Assembly (NCBI GenBank): GCA_963596015.1
Contig: CAVBJS010000002.1
Location: forward strand, 1 to 64,000
Direction of reading: 5' to 3'
DNA length: 64,000 nucleotides
From: CAG-791 sp963596015
Lineage (GTDB): Bacteria; Bacillota; Clostridia; Lachnospirales; Lachnospiraceae
Below are positions 1 to 9,094 of the stretch, in pieces. Under the pieces are notes generated by a model, which was not told the DNA's origin, made no database searches, and saw only the letters and a program-made list of their open reading frames with translations. The position numbers and the translations under genes are program-made. Every line of letters begins with the position of its first letter. Positions within the stretch are counted from its first letter, which is position 1.

Positions 1-172
1 CATCAGGCGGGGATGCGAGTTCGGGCCGGGCCATCCGCAGGCGAGAGGCAGATCATACGCAAAACGGCGCAAAGTGCACGGTGCGAGACATCTGCCGCGC
101 CCCGTTGCATGGCCGGGCAACACTAAATTATAAATATCACAGTAACCTGTTATCATAGTAACCTGTCGCTTA
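1..172. other. Gene-free left edge with palindromic sequence
   Basis: No open reading frame of note. The stretch is GC-rich up to about 120 and AT-rich after it. GGCAGAT near 48-54 can pair with ATCTGCC near 89-95. Two direct copies of AGTAACCTGT lie near 140-165, just downstream of the stop of the next gene. This may be the 3' region of that gene plus part of an intergenic repeat cut by the window edge. No function can be assigned. Confidence 0.35.
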
Positions 173-1918
173 CTATTCTGCCGCCAGCCTTCCATACGCC
201 TGATGGATCGTCTCTGCCACCTTAATACCGTCCATGGCCGCTGACATAATACCACCGGCATAGCCTGCACCCTCTCCGCAGGGATACAGTCCCTGCAAAA
301 GCGACTGGCAGTTCTCGTCTCTGGTGATGCGCACCGGAGAGGAGGTTCGGCTCTCCAAGCCGATCACATAAGCATCCTCTCCCGCAAAGCCACGGATCTG
401 TCTGTCGAAGTGTTCCATTCCCTCTTTAAAATCCCGGGTCAGATGCTCCGGCAGCAAGGTATGCAGCGGTGCGTAGGCCCACCGGCCCCGGATGCAGGGA
501 TCTTTTTCAAATGCGGTGCGGCCGGCATCCTGCCTGCCACTGTCATCTCCTGCCTGAGGATCTGTTTTTATCTGCGCGTCGTCGCAGCCGGAATTTTCCG
601 TTCCATCACTATCTCCCGCTGCAAAATCCCTGTAGGACTCCACCGGCACCTTTCCCTGCGCCAGTGCGAAGGCTCTTTTTTCCAGCATTCTCTGGAAAAC
701 CATGCCTGCCAGGGGATAATCTGCCTCATCGCTTCCATAATCTGCCGCAGAAACCGTCATGACGATGGCGCTGTTGGCCCGGCTGCTGCCTCGGTCGTAG
801 TTACTCATGCCGTTGACCGCCAGCATGCCTTCCTCTGAAGAGGCGTTGACCACATATCCGCCGGGGCACATACAGAAAGAATAGACGCCCCGGCCGGAAT
901 CCGCTCTGGCGGTCAGCTTGTAGCTGGCTGCCGGCAGTCCCATGCGAGCCAAGACCGTCTCCTCCCCTATGCCGTATTGACTTTCATTGATCAGCCGTTG
1001 GGGGTGAGAAACGCGAAAACCTATGGCGAAATCCTTCTGGGTCATAGGCACTTTTTCTCTGTATAGTTCCTCAAAAGTATCTCTGGCACTGTGTCCCGGT
1101 GCCAGTACCACCACCTGGGCCGGCAGCGTATAGGTCCGATGCTCCGCCTCATCTCCCGCTCCGGTTCTCTCTCTGACCACAACGCCCTGCACGCGGCCTT
1201 TTTCCTGCACCAACTCCATGCACTGGGAACGGAAACGGATCTCGCCGCCGGCCTCCTCTATTCTGTGACGCAGGTTTACGATAACCTGCCGCAGCTTGTC
1301 TGTGCCGATATGAGGCTTTCCCTCATAAAGGATCTCCTCCGGTGCCCCGCACTGCGTAAAAAGGTGCAACACGGCGCTTCCCCGGCCGGCCTTATCTCCC
1401 ACCAGGGTATTGAGCTTGCCATCGGAAAAGGTACCTGCACCGCCTTCGCCGAATTGTACATTGGAGCAGGTCTGCAAAGGCTGACCTGCAAAAAAGCACT
1501 CCACATCCTTTGTCCGCTGTTCCATGGCCTCTCCCCGCTCTAAGAGGATGGGCCTGTACCCTGCTTCTGCCAGAAAATAAGCGCAGAAAAGCCCTGCCGG
1601 TCCGGCGCCCACTACCACCGGTCTTTGATGCAGCACGCCCTCGCCGCCCGGGGCAAACACATAGGGTTTGCTCTCCCAGTAGGTAATATTCTGCTTTTTA
1701 TTGGTGGCAAGGATCTGCTTTTCTCTTTGTGCCGGCAGACTGACTGCCACCGTATAGATGTCAAAAAGCAAAGGCTTTTTCCTTGCATCCACCGAATGCT
1801 TTACTATCTGACAGCCGAATTTCTCCTTCGGCTGGAGACGCAACAGGCTTCGGATCTTATGCTCCAACGCCCCCGGTCCTCTGCCGCACTCTATCTTAAT
1901 CTGTGTTATCTTGATCAT
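173..1918 (-). CDS. FAD-dependent oxidoreductase, uncharacterised dehydrogenase family (COG2509-like)
   Basis: A 581-residue flavoprotein. After an N-terminal domain of about 95 residues comes a dinucleotide-binding loop GAGPAG at 104-109, followed by an acidic/arginine end of strand two (LLERG). Near the C-terminus a second FAD-contact segment reads PCGEGAGYAGGI. This arrangement is typical of the uncharacterised FAD dehydrogenases grouped as COG2509, for which I know no established substrate. A low-complexity stretch rich in D, G and Q (about residues 430-470) interrupts the C-terminal half and looks like a lineage-specific insert. The ATG at 1918 follows AGGAACAGAAT. It is last in a run of minus-strand genes, 120 bp after the other flavoprotein gene, to which it is not closely similar. 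Confidence 0.85.
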   Translation of the reverse strand: MIKITQIKIECGRGPGALEHKIRSLLRLQPKEKFGCQIVKHSVDARKKPLLFDIYTVAVSLPAQREKQILATNKKQNITYWESKPYVFAPGGEGVLHQRPVVVGAGPAGLFCAYFLAEAGYRPILLERGEAMEQRTKDVECFFAGQPLQTCSNVQFGEGGAGTFSDGKLNTLVGDKAGRGSAVLHLFTQCGAPEEILYEGKPHIGTDKLRQVIVNLRHRIEEAGGEIRFRSQCMELVQEKGRVQGVVVRERTGAGDEAEHRTYTLPAQVVVLAPGHSARDTFEELYREKVPMTQKDFAIGFRVSHPQRLINESQYGIGEETVLARMGLPAASYKLTARADSGRGVYSFCMCPGGYVVNASSEEGMLAVNGMSNYDRGSSRANSAIVMTVSAADYGSDEADYPLAGMVFQRMLEKRAFALAQGKVPVESYRDFAAGDSDGTENSGCDDAQIKTDPQAGDDSGRQDAGRTAFEKDPCIRGRWAYAPLHTLLPEHLTRDFKEGMEHFDRQIRGFAGEDAYVIGLESRTSSPVRITRDENCQSLLQGLYPCGEGAGYAGGIMSAAMDGIKVAETIHQAYGRLAAE

Positions 1919-1966
1919 ATTCTGTTCCTGCTATCGTTACTATGCAACTGCTCTCATACGCAAGTG

Positions 1967-2006
1967 TTACCTTTCAGCCACCAGCCACGCAGTGTCTGAA
2001 AGGTAA
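1967..2006. repeat. Palindrome with TTACCTTTCAG arms
   Basis: TTACCTTTCAG (1967-1977) is the exact reverse complement of CTGAAAGGTAA (1996-2006), around an 18-nt loop. The arms resemble the GTTACAGTTCAG arms of the palindromes near 22.4, 30.0, 52.9 and 58.4 kb. It lies between two minus-strand flavoprotein genes and may act as an attenuator or be a relic of the repeat family. Confidence 0.6.
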
Positions 2007-2011
2007 AGATC

Positions 2012-2044
2012 AAATGACAGATCCTGATGAGATATCCGTCATTT
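2012..2044 (-). terminator. Hairpin overlapping the stop of the upstream flavoprotein gene
   Basis: Read on the minus strand, AAATGACGGAT pairs with ATCTGTCATTT (one G-T pair) and is followed by GATCTTT. The gene's stop codon lies inside the left arm. A plausible intrinsic terminator with a poor T tract. Confidence 0.45.
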
Positions 2045-3745
2045 GTTCCCTTTTCCGCCGGCTCCCTGTCCGGCCTGCCAGCCACTGGAAAAGGCCCATT
2101 GCAGGTTATAGCCGCCGCAGATACCATCCACGTCCAGAATCTCTCCCGCCAGATACAATCCCGGCTGCTTTAGAGATTCAAAATCTGCTCCGATCTCATC
2201 AAGGGGAATGCCCCCTGCCGTCACCTGAGCCTTTTCCCAGTTCCCTGTGCCCTTCACCGACACCTGAAAGTGCCGCATATCCCGGAAGATTTCCTCTAAG
2301 AGATACGCCCGGCCATTCTGCCACAGTTTCCCGGTCTTGTTTTCTGCACAAAGCCCATGTCTGGATAAAAGAGCATCCAGCACCTTTTGGTGCACCAGTC
2401 CCAGATAGAACTGCTCCAGGGTCATATTTTCCTTCTCACTCCTGCGCATTCTCTCCTGACAGATAGCATTCCACTCTTCTGTGGAAAATTCGGGAAGGAA
2501 ATCCACCAACAGGCATATATCCGCTGCTGTATCTACTGCCTTGTCCTGCTTTCTTTGCTTTTCTATCTCTTTTTTATCAATCGCTTCTTTTTTGGGGCCC
2601 GGCTTGTCTTTGCTGACCACGTTTATCATTGCAGCAGTACCTGCCTGTGGAACCTGTCCCGCTCCGGTGACTGCTCCGGCGAGCGCTCCGGCAACCGCAC
2701 CGGCGATATCTTCACCTTCCTGCGCCAGATATCTGGCTGCCACTCTGGATAATTGAAAAACAGGAATGCCGGAAAGTCCCTGTCCCGTCAGCTGCAGTTC
2801 TCCCCGCTCTGTGCGAAGCTCTCTGCCCCGGATCTGCAAGGTAACCCTTGCATCGCAGCGCACCCCCGCCATCAGGGAAAGACATGGTTCGTCACTTAAC
2901 AGATAGGTCAGGGCCGGCACCGGCTTTATGATACTGTGTCCCATCCTGCCGGCCATGGTATAGCCGTCTCCGGTACTGCCCATAGAAGGGGCCGCCATGC
3001 CGCCGGTGCAAAGTATCACCTTATCTGACGTATAAATCCCTTTCACGCTCTGCATTTCTGCCTCAGATTTTCCGTGCAAAGGATTCTTATCTGAAAAAGC
3101 TTTATTCGAGGGATTTTTATTCGTAAGATTCCTTAAGTTCTTTTCTTTTATGTTCTTTTCTTTTAAGATCTTTTCTTTTACAATCTTTTCTTTTACGATT
3201 TTTTCTCTTTTATCCCTGTTTTCGGCAGCCAGAGCTGCATTTTTGCTTCTGTGCTTTGATTCTTTTTGCGTTTTTTTCAGTGTCTCTACGGTGAATCTTC
3301 CCTCTGTGCCGCTTTCCTTATAGGTAAGGGAAGTGACCCGCTCCTCTAAGTGGATCTCCACGCTGGCCTGCTGCAGTGCTTTCTCAAAAAAAGCGGCGAT
3401 GACCGCCGCCTGGTCTGTTCTGGGATACCAATAGCCTGCCCGCTCATGGCAGTAGATGCCTTCCCTTTTTAAAAAATCCAGCAGTGCCCTGTGATCAAAC
3501 GCCTCCATCCTCTGGAGGATTTCCTCTGGCGTACCGTCCGGCCTGCTCTGATAATAGCATTCCGGTGTCATAAGGCTGTTGGTCAGGTTGCAGCGGCCGT
3601 TGCCTGTGGCATATATCTTTCTGGCTATCTGCGAGTTGCCCTCCAAAAGCACTACCTGTGCGCCGGCTTTGGCGGCACCGAGGGCCGCCATGCAGCCTGC
3701 CGCGCCGGCCCCGATCACCAGCACCGTTTTTCTTGTGTTGTTCAT
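2039..3745 (-). CDS. NAD(P)/FAD-dependent oxidoreductase, HI0933/YhiN family (COG2081)
   Basis: A 568-residue flavoprotein. The FAD loop GAGAAG is at 12-17. The family signature KIYATGNGRCNLTN is at about 43-56. A C-terminal segment AGEILDVDGICGGYN contacts the flavin in this family. The physiological substrate of these YhiN-type proteins is not established. The protein is much longer than the usual 400-420 residues because of two inserts. One is a lysine-rich block (about 158-236) that includes several near-repeats of the pentamer EKIVK. The other is an Ala/Gly then Lys-rich block (about 342-407). Both begin and end in frame, so the gene looks intact. It follows the flippase-like gene on the same strand. 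Confidence 0.87.
   Translation of the reverse strand: MNNTRKTVLVIGAGAAGCMAALGAAKAGAQVVLLEGNSQIARKIYATGNGRCNLTNSLMTPECYYQSRPDGTPEEILQRMEAFDHRALLDFLKREGIYCHERAGYWYPRTDQAAVIAAFFEKALQQASVEIHLEERVTSLTYKESGTEGRFTVETLKKTQKESKHRSKNAALAAENRDKREKIVKEKIVKEKILKEKNIKEKNLRNLTNKNPSNKAFSDKNPLHGKSEAEMQSVKGIYTSDKVILCTGGMAAPSMGSTGDGYTMAGRMGHSIIKPVPALTYLLSDEPCLSLMAGVRCDARVTLQIRGRELRTERGELQLTGQGLSGIPVFQLSRVAARYLAQEGEDIAGAVAGALAGAVTGAGQVPQAGTAAMINVVSKDKPGPKKEAIDKKEIEKQRKQDKAVDTAADICLLVDFLPEFSTEEWNAICQERMRRSEKENMTLEQFYLGLVHQKVLDALLSRHGLCAENKTGKLWQNGRAYLLEEIFRDMRHFQVSVKGTGNWEKAQVTAGGIPLDEIGADFESLKQPGLYLAGEILDVDGICGGYNLQWAFSSGWQAGQGAGGKGNK
3128..3214 (-). repeat. In-frame 15-bp tandem repeat in a flavoprotein gene
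   Basis: The plus strand shows about five copies of a TTCTTTTCTTTTA-type 15-mer. On the coding strand this gives successive EKIVK/EKILK/EKNIK pentamers. The unit is a multiple of three, so length changes keep the frame. Confidence 0.75.
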
Positions 3746-3910
3746 TCTTTCCTGCTTTCTTTGTTACCGGTTCCGGCACAGTCATCCACCAATAGCAGAT
3801 CTCCTCCCGCTTCCGGGCTGCGAGCCGGTCATCCCACCGCTGCCTGCAGTATACCCTTTCCGGGCCTACTCCCATAAAAACCGGCTCAAAAAAATTCGGC
3901 CAAATGAATG

Positions 3911-5536
3911 TCAGATCAAATGAAACGCTTCCGCCACCCGCAGCACGATCACGCCGCCGGGAATGCGGTCTATATGATACAGATCCGCCGCTCCCGTAAA
4001 GACCGCCAGGATCAGATAGATCACCACATAGACCGGCAGGCTGATGCATAGGGTGGGCCATGGACCGATCCTTGTCTGCAGCAGGGATGTCAGGAAAAAG
4101 CCGGGCAAGGAAGCCAGTGTGCTGACTAACAGGATCCGCACCAGATCTCCCACCCAGCGAAGCCGCAGCATAAAGACCCTTCTGCCCAGCACCAGCATTA
4201 ACAACAGTGCAAAAAGCCAGAAAAGGAGGAAGGAAACCAGGGCTGCCATAGCCGGATCCGGCATGATACTTTTAAGAATGGCCATAGCGACCAACTGCAA
4301 AAAGAAAGCACCGGCCGCCGCGATCCCTGCTGTCATCTGGTAACCGATCTGCTGGAGCAAAAGGCTTACCAGCATAGCCCAGTTGATAAGCACAATGCCC
4401 AAACTGCCGGTCACCAAAAGCATGGTTCCCTGTCCCCCGCTTTCTCCAAAGCCTGCCACGATGCACTCTGCATTGGCGATCAGCCACAGCATGGCGGGCG
4501 CCGTCAGAAAGGTACAAAGGCGAAGGACAATGCCGATGCGGTTCCGATAATTCTGAAGGCTGCCCCGTTCCCATTCTCTTCCCTGCATGGAAAGCATCCC
4601 CAGGAAAGGAAGGACATCCAAAAGGGCGATACCCTGCACCAACGGAAGGATCCGCCCGTAAACGATCCCCCAGTTGGATACGGTCTCCTCCTGCGCCCCG
4701 GCAAACAGCATCTGCGCCAGCACCAGAAGGGGCAATGTCTGGAAAAACAGCGTCGCCAGCAAAGGTGTAAAGCTGCGGAAAAAGGTGCCGCAAAGTGCCC
4801 TGGCACTTTCCGTGATATACTGTCTGTCATTCTCCGCCCGGCGCTTTGCCAGTACGGGTCTTGTCAGCAGATAGACGATCACCAGATGCAGCAGGCAGAT
4901 AAGGGAGGCAATGGATATGCCTGCGGCTACCCCTGCCGCCTGGTAGACCGCCAGATAGGTCTCATTTTGCAAAAGGGCTGCCGCCTTTTTGCCATAACCG
5001 GACGCCAGAGCGGCTCCTATGCAGCCTCCTGCCAGCATCAGTACCGCCTGCAAAAAGCAGGAATGTTTGCTGATCCTGCTAAAGCGGATCCCCTGATAAT
5101 AGCCACGCAGCACTGCTGCAGCCATGGTAAAGACGAAGGAAGGCGCGATCAGGAACAGTGCCATACCGCTTAAGGGCGACGAAAAAAGCTTTTGTGAAAA
5201 AAAGCCTGCCCCCAGCATCCCTGTCACTGTCAGAAAGCATCCTGTCCCCAGGCATACCCCCATGATCACCCGCATCATCCGGTGAGCGCTCTTTAGCTGT
5301 CCCTTGGCCATGCGGCCTCTGATCAGATCACCCAGGGTAAGGGAAATGCCCTGACCGGCGATCACCAGCACCAGGGTATAAAGCTCTAAGGGAAAGGTCA
5401 GACATGCGCTGCCCTGTAAACCGGTAAGAAGGGTAAAGAAAAAGCGGGCCAGAGCCGTAACAGCCAGCAGAAACAAGACAGCAGCCCCAGCTGCTGTCTT
5501 CTCTGTCTTTCCTTTTCGTGCCGGATTACGTTTCAT
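3911..5536 (-). CDS. Polytopic membrane protein of the MATE/MurJ-SpoVB flippase type
   Basis: A 541-residue, almost wholly hydrophobic protein with about 13-14 predicted membrane spans. Its Arg/Lys-rich loop after the third span (IRGRMAKGQLKSAHRMMR) resembles the loops of the MOP superfamily lipid and polysaccharide flippases. The nearest described groups are SpoVB/MurJ-like lipid II or polysaccharide flippases. I infer export of a lipid-linked cell-envelope precursor, but no residue fixes the substrate. The ATG at 5536 overlaps the end of ybeY by 11 bp, which indicates translational coupling in the phoH-ybeY operon. Confidence 0.72.
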   Translation of the reverse strand: MKRNPARKGKTEKTAAGAAVLFLLAVTALARFFFTLLTGLQGSACLTFPLELYTLVLVIAGQGISLTLGDLIRGRMAKGQLKSAHRMMRVIMGVCLGTGCFLTVTGMLGAGFFSQKLFSSPLSGMALFLIAPSFVFTMAAAVLRGYYQGIRFSRISKHSCFLQAVLMLAGGCIGAALASGYGKKAAALLQNETYLAVYQAAGVAAGISIASLICLLHLVIVYLLTRPVLAKRRAENDRQYITESARALCGTFFRSFTPLLATLFFQTLPLLVLAQMLFAGAQEETVSNWGIVYGRILPLVQGIALLDVLPFLGMLSMQGREWERGSLQNYRNRIGIVLRLCTFLTAPAMLWLIANAECIVAGFGESGGQGTMLLVTGSLGIVLINWAMLVSLLLQQIGYQMTAGIAAAGAFFLQLVAMAILKSIMPDPAMAALVSFLLFWLFALLLMLVLGRRVFMLRLRWVGDLVRILLVSTLASLPGFFLTSLLQTRIGPWPTLCISLPVYVVIYLILAVFTGAADLYHIDRIPGGVIVLRVAEAFHLI

Positions 5537-6059
5537 AAGCCACGCTCTCCCTTCCTATTCCCAAGGCCTGCAATACCTGTTCCTGCTTTTCTTCCATAAG
5601 GGCTGCTTCCTCTTCGGAGACATCCACATGGTCATAGCCGCACAGATGCATCATGCTATGAGCCACCAGAAAGGCATATTCCCGCAGGTTGCTGTGGCCG
5701 TATTCCTTTGCCTGCTCCCTGACTTTCTGTGCATTGATCACAATGGATCCCACAAAAATGCAGCCGTTTTCCGGATCCAGGCAGTCCGCACCCGCCTCTT
5801 CGATGATGGAAAAATCCCCCGGGATCTCATATTCCAGATTGGGAAAAGAAAGCACATCCGTCTCCCTGTCCACGCCCCGGTATTCCCGGTTGATCTGATG
5901 GATCTCTTCCGGCCCTGTGACCGTCAGCTCGATCTCCGCGTCCCCCGGAAAGCCTTCCTGCTTAAGTGCCTGCCGGCAGACCTGCTCTGCCACCTGTTCA
6001 TAGGAAAACTCAAACTCTTCTTTTGTTTGTATTTCTGCGTTCAAAATGACCTTGCTCAT
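5526..6059 (-). CDS. ybeY: Endoribonuclease YbeY
   Basis: A 177-residue metal-dependent single-strand endoribonuclease needed for 16S rRNA 3' maturation and 70S ribosome quality control. The zinc-binding signature HxxxHxxxxxH is complete: H134, H138 and H144 within HSMMHLCGYDH. The conserved TDVLSFP motif is at about 67-73. The start overlaps the 3' end of phoH by 50 bp and the stop overlaps the flippase-like gene by 11 bp. The phoH-ybeY pairing is the usual one in Firmicutes. Confidence 0.95.
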   Translation of the reverse strand: MSKVILNAEIQTKEEFEFSYEQVAEQVCRQALKQEGFPGDAEIELTVTGPEEIHQINREYRGVDRETDVLSFPNLEYEIPGDFSIIEEAGADCLDPENGCIFVGSIVINAQKVREQAKEYGHSNLREYAFLVAHSMMHLCGYDHVDVSEEEAALMEEKQEQVLQALGIGRESVAYET

Positions 6060-7038
6060 TGGAATGCTTCCGCTCCTTTAACCGGGCTGCCTGTTTCTGA
6101 TCATACTCTTCATAGGCCTTGACGATCTTCTGTACCAGAGGATGGCGCACCACGTCTCTGGATGTAAGGGAAATAAAGCTGATCCCGTCGATATTCTTAA
6201 GGATACGGGATGCCACGTCCAGTCCCGATGCGCTGCCCGGGGAAAGATCCTTCTGGGTGGTATCTCCTGTGATGATGGCATGGGAGCCAAAGCCTAAACG
6301 GGTCAGGAACATCTTCATCTGCTCCGGGGTGGTATTCTGCGCCTCATCCAGGATAATATAGGCATTATCCAGGGTACGTCCCCGCATGTAAGCTAACGGT
6401 GCCACCTCGATCAGCCCCTTTTCCATATTGCGCTGGAAATTATCCGCGCCCATGATCTGATAGAGCGCATCATATAGAGGGCGCAGATAGGGGTCGATCT
6501 TACTTTGCAGATCTCCCGGCAAAAAGCCCAGTTTTTCTCCCGCCTCGATAGCCGGTCTGGTGAGGATGATCCGCTGCACCTCTTCATTCTGAAAGGCTGT
6601 AATGGCCATGGCCATAGCCAGAAAGGTCTTGCCGGTACCTGCAGGGCCGTTGGCAAAGACGATCATATTCTTGCGGATGGCCTCGATATATTGCTCCTGT
6701 CCCAGAGTCTTAGGCTTTACCGGCTTACCGGTAACGGTATGGCAGATGCAGTCTGCATCGATCTTAAGGAGCATATCCGGCTCCGCTTCATTTTTCATTT
6801 CCAAAGCATAATCCACCTTTTGTTCTTCAATGTCTGTGCCCCGTCTGGTCAGCTCCGCCAGCTCCTGCAGAATGGCCGCTGCCTGCTGCACCGCCCGCTC
6901 TTCCCCGGTGATCTTCACAAAGCCGTCCCGGTTAAGGATCATCACCGACAGATCATCTTCTATTTTTCTGATATAGGCATCGTGACTTCCAAAGATACTT
7001 CTTTGCACCGATGCTGGCAAATCCAGCTGTAATGTCAT
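6010..7038 (-). CDS. phoH: PhoH family ATPase
   Basis: A 342-residue cytoplasmic P-loop ATPase. It has an N-terminal KH-like region (about 1-80), Walker A GPAGTGKT at 131-138 and Walker B IILDEAQN at about 229-236. The family is widely linked to RNA metabolism, often beside ybeY as here, although the exact reaction is unsettled. The start is preceded by AAGGAAACAGGAA. The gene follows rlmH by 15 bp, so rlmH, phoH, ybeY and the flippase-like gene probably form one transcript with a ribosome-maturation theme. Confidence 0.93.
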   Translation of the reverse strand: MTLQLDLPASVQRSIFGSHDAYIRKIEDDLSVMILNRDGFVKITGEERAVQQAAAILQELAELTRRGTDIEEQKVDYALEMKNEAEPDMLLKIDADCICHTVTGKPVKPKTLGQEQYIEAIRKNMIVFANGPAGTGKTFLAMAMAITAFQNEEVQRIILTRPAIEAGEKLGFLPGDLQSKIDPYLRPLYDALYQIMGADNFQRNMEKGLIEVAPLAYMRGRTLDNAYIILDEAQNTTPEQMKMFLTRLGFGSHAIITGDTTQKDLSPGSASGLDVASRILKNIDGISFISLTSRDVVRHPLVQKIVKAYEEYDQKQAARLKERKHSNEQGHFERRNTNKRRV

Positions 7039-7053
7039 TTCCTGTTTCCTTTG

Positions 7054-7533
7054 CTACTTATGATACGGCTCTCCCCGCATAATCCGAAAAGAACGGTAAA
7101 CCTGCTCTAACAAGATAACCCGCATCAACTGATGGGGAAAAGTCATCTTGGAAAAGCTGAGACGTAAGTCCGCCTCCCGCAGCAGGGAAGGATCCAGACC
7201 GATGGCACCGCCGATGATAAACTGCACCGTATCATGCCCCGTCAGCATACAGTTCTCCAGCTTCTCCGAGAGCTGCACGGAGTCTAACATCTGCCCGTCG
7301 ATGGCCAGCGCGATGCGATATGCCCCGTTTTTGTAAAACTTGCGAAGCCTTTCCGCCTCTTTTTCCAGGATCTGCTTTTCTAATCCCGGCGGGATCACGT
7401 CGGGCTTTTTTACCTCTTCTGCCTCGCAGATCTGTATCTTGGCATAGCGTCCCAGACGCTTACAATATTCCTGGGATGCCTCCCGCCAAAAGCTCTCCCG
7501 CAGCTTGCCTACCGCAAGAATGTCTATGTTCAC
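7054..7533 (-). CDS. rlmH: 23S rRNA (pseudouridine1915-N3)-methyltransferase RlmH
   Basis: A SPOUT-class methyltransferase that methylates pseudouridine 1915 in helix 69 of 23S rRNA using SAM. The frame remains open to 7689, but the protein should begin at the GTG at 7533 (MNIDILAVGK), five bases after GGAGG. This gives 159 residues, exactly the usual family length. Conserved segments include FIIGGAIGLDP for SAM binding and the C-terminal LLEQVYRSFRI...GEPYHK, which helps form the knotted active site. It is the first gene of the rlmH-phoH-ybeY run, downstream of a terminator for nfnB. Confidence 0.95.
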   Translation of the reverse strand: MNIDILAVGKLRESFWREASQEYCKRLGRYAKIQICEAEEVKKPDVIPPGLEKQILEKEAERLRKFYKNGAYRIALAIDGQMLDSVQLSEKLENCMLTGHDTVQFIIGGAIGLDPSLLREADLRLSFSKMTFPHQLMRVILLEQVYRSFRIMRGEPYHK

Positions 7534-7651
7534 TGCTTCCTCCCGCCTGCAAAAAGGCACTCCGGTCACTGCTGTTCGTCCGTCTGACCGCTGCGCCATG
7601 CCACCCGGTGAAGGTGACCGGGCAGCGCCGTCGTCCGTCCCGTTTATATGC

Positions 7652-7687
7652 ACAAAGTGGAAGAGATACCGCCGGCACCTCTTCCAC
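7652..7687 (-). terminator. Terminator after nfnB
   Basis: On the minus strand GTGGAAGAG pairs perfectly with CTCTTCCAC around a 13-nt loop and is followed by TTTGTG. It lies 14 bp after the nfnB stop and before rlmH. Confidence 0.7.
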
Positions 7688-7700
7688 ATCCGCTCCCATC

Positions 7701-9086
7701 CTACTGAGCGCTTAAATATTCATCAATTCCCTTTGCTGCTGCTTTTCCGGCACCCATAGCCAGGATGACCGTCGCTGCACCGGTCACGGCATCGCCGCCG
7801 GCAAAGACAGCTGCCTTGCTGGTCTGTCCGTTGCTCTCATCGGCTACGATGCAGGAGCGCTTATTGATCTCCAGGCCCCTGGTGGTGGAAGAAATAAGGG
7901 GATTGGGAGAAGTACCAAGGGACATGATGACTGCATCCACATCCATGGTAAACTCGCTGCCCGGAACCTCTACCGGTCTGCGTCTGCCGGAAGCATCCGG
8001 CTCTCCTAATTCCATGCGCACGCAGCGGATACCGTTTACCCAGCCATTCTCATCCTCTGTGATCTCCACGGGATTGGTCAGAAGGTCAAAGATAATGCCC
8101 TCTTCCTTTGCATGGTGCACTTCTTCTTTTCTGGCCGGCAGCTCTTCTTCACTGCGTCTGTAGACTACGTGAACCTCTGCACCCAGACGAAGGGCTGTGC
8201 GGGCTGCATCCATGGCCACGTTACCGCCGCCGACTACAGCTACCTTCTTAGCCCGCATGATGGGAGTTCTGGAATTCTCATCAAAGGACTTCATCAGGTT
8301 GCTTCTGGTCAGATATTCATTGGCGGAGAAGACACCCAGTGCCTGCTCGCCGGGAATATTCATAAACTTGGGAAGACCGGCACCGGAACCGATATATACG
8401 GCGCTGAAGCCTTCCTCCTCCAGAAGAGCATCGATGGTGGTGGACTTACCGATAACGCAGTCGGTCTCGATCTTCACACCCAGTGCACGGACATTCTCGA
8501 TCTCCTTTTCCACTACTGCTTCCTTGGGAAGACGGAACTCCGGAATACCATAGACCAGCACGCCGCCTGCCTTGTGCAATGCCTCAAAGATCGTCACATC
8601 ATAGCCCATCTTGGCCAGGTCGCCGGCACAGGTAAGGCCGGAAGGACCGGAGCCGATCACGGCTACCTTTTTATTCTTATTCTCCGCGCTCTTTTCCGGA
8701 CGGACACCCATCTCTCTGGCAGTATCTGCCACAAAGCGCTCCAGCTTACCGATGGAGACAGACTCTCCCTTGATGCCCCGGACGCACTTGCCTTCGCACT
8801 GGCTCTCCTGGGGACATACACGGCCGCATACTGCCGGCAATGCAGAGGATTCGCTGATCACGGCATAAGCACCGGGTATATCGTCCTCTTTGATCTTTGC
8901 GATAAAGCCGGGAATATTGATGGAAACAGGGCATCCCTGCACGCAAAGGGGATTCTTGCACTGCAGGCAGCGCGTCGCCTCTTCCTTTGCTTCTTCCCGA
9001 TCATATCCCAGACACACTTCTTTAAAATTCGCTGCCCGCTCCTTGGGATCCTGCTCCCGAACCGGCACCTTCGTCATTCCATTCAT
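7701..9086 (-). CDS. nfnB: Glutamate synthase small-subunit-like flavoprotein; probable NfnB of NADH-dependent ferredoxin:NADP+ oxidoreductase
   Basis: A 461-residue FAD and NAD(P)-binding iron-sulfur protein. The N-terminus has a cysteine cluster (CLQCKNPLCVQGCP and CGRVCPQESQCEGKC) for two [4Fe-4S] centres. An FAD loop GSGPSG follows, then an NADPH loop GGGNVAMDAART. It resembles GltD, but no large glutamate synthase subunit is adjacent, whereas an NfnA-like gene lies immediately upstream. Together they match NfnAB, which uses flavin-based electron bifurcation to couple ferredoxin and NADH oxidation to NADP+ reduction. The ATG at 9086 follows GGAGGTTATC; the frame upstream lacks an initiation site. 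The 165-bp leader carries the 22-bp hairpin repeat described separately. GltD in glutamate synthesis is the alternative. Confidence 0.85.
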   Translation of the reverse strand: MNGMTKVPVREQDPKERAANFKEVCLGYDREEAKEEATRCLQCKNPLCVQGCPVSINIPGFIAKIKEDDIPGAYAVISESSALPAVCGRVCPQESQCEGKCVRGIKGESVSIGKLERFVADTAREMGVRPEKSAENKNKKVAVIGSGPSGLTCAGDLAKMGYDVTIFEALHKAGGVLVYGIPEFRLPKEAVVEKEIENVRALGVKIETDCVIGKSTTIDALLEEEGFSAVYIGSGAGLPKFMNIPGEQALGVFSANEYLTRSNLMKSFDENSRTPIMRAKKVAVVGGGNVAMDAARTALRLGAEVHVVYRRSEEELPARKEEVHHAKEEGIIFDLLTNPVEITEDENGWVNGIRCVRMELGEPDASGRRRPVEVPGSEFTMDVDAVIMSLGTSPNPLISSTTRGLEINKRSCIVADESNGQTSKAAVFAGGDAVTGAATVILAMGAGKAAAKGIDEYLSAQ

Positions 9087-9094
9087 GATAACCT

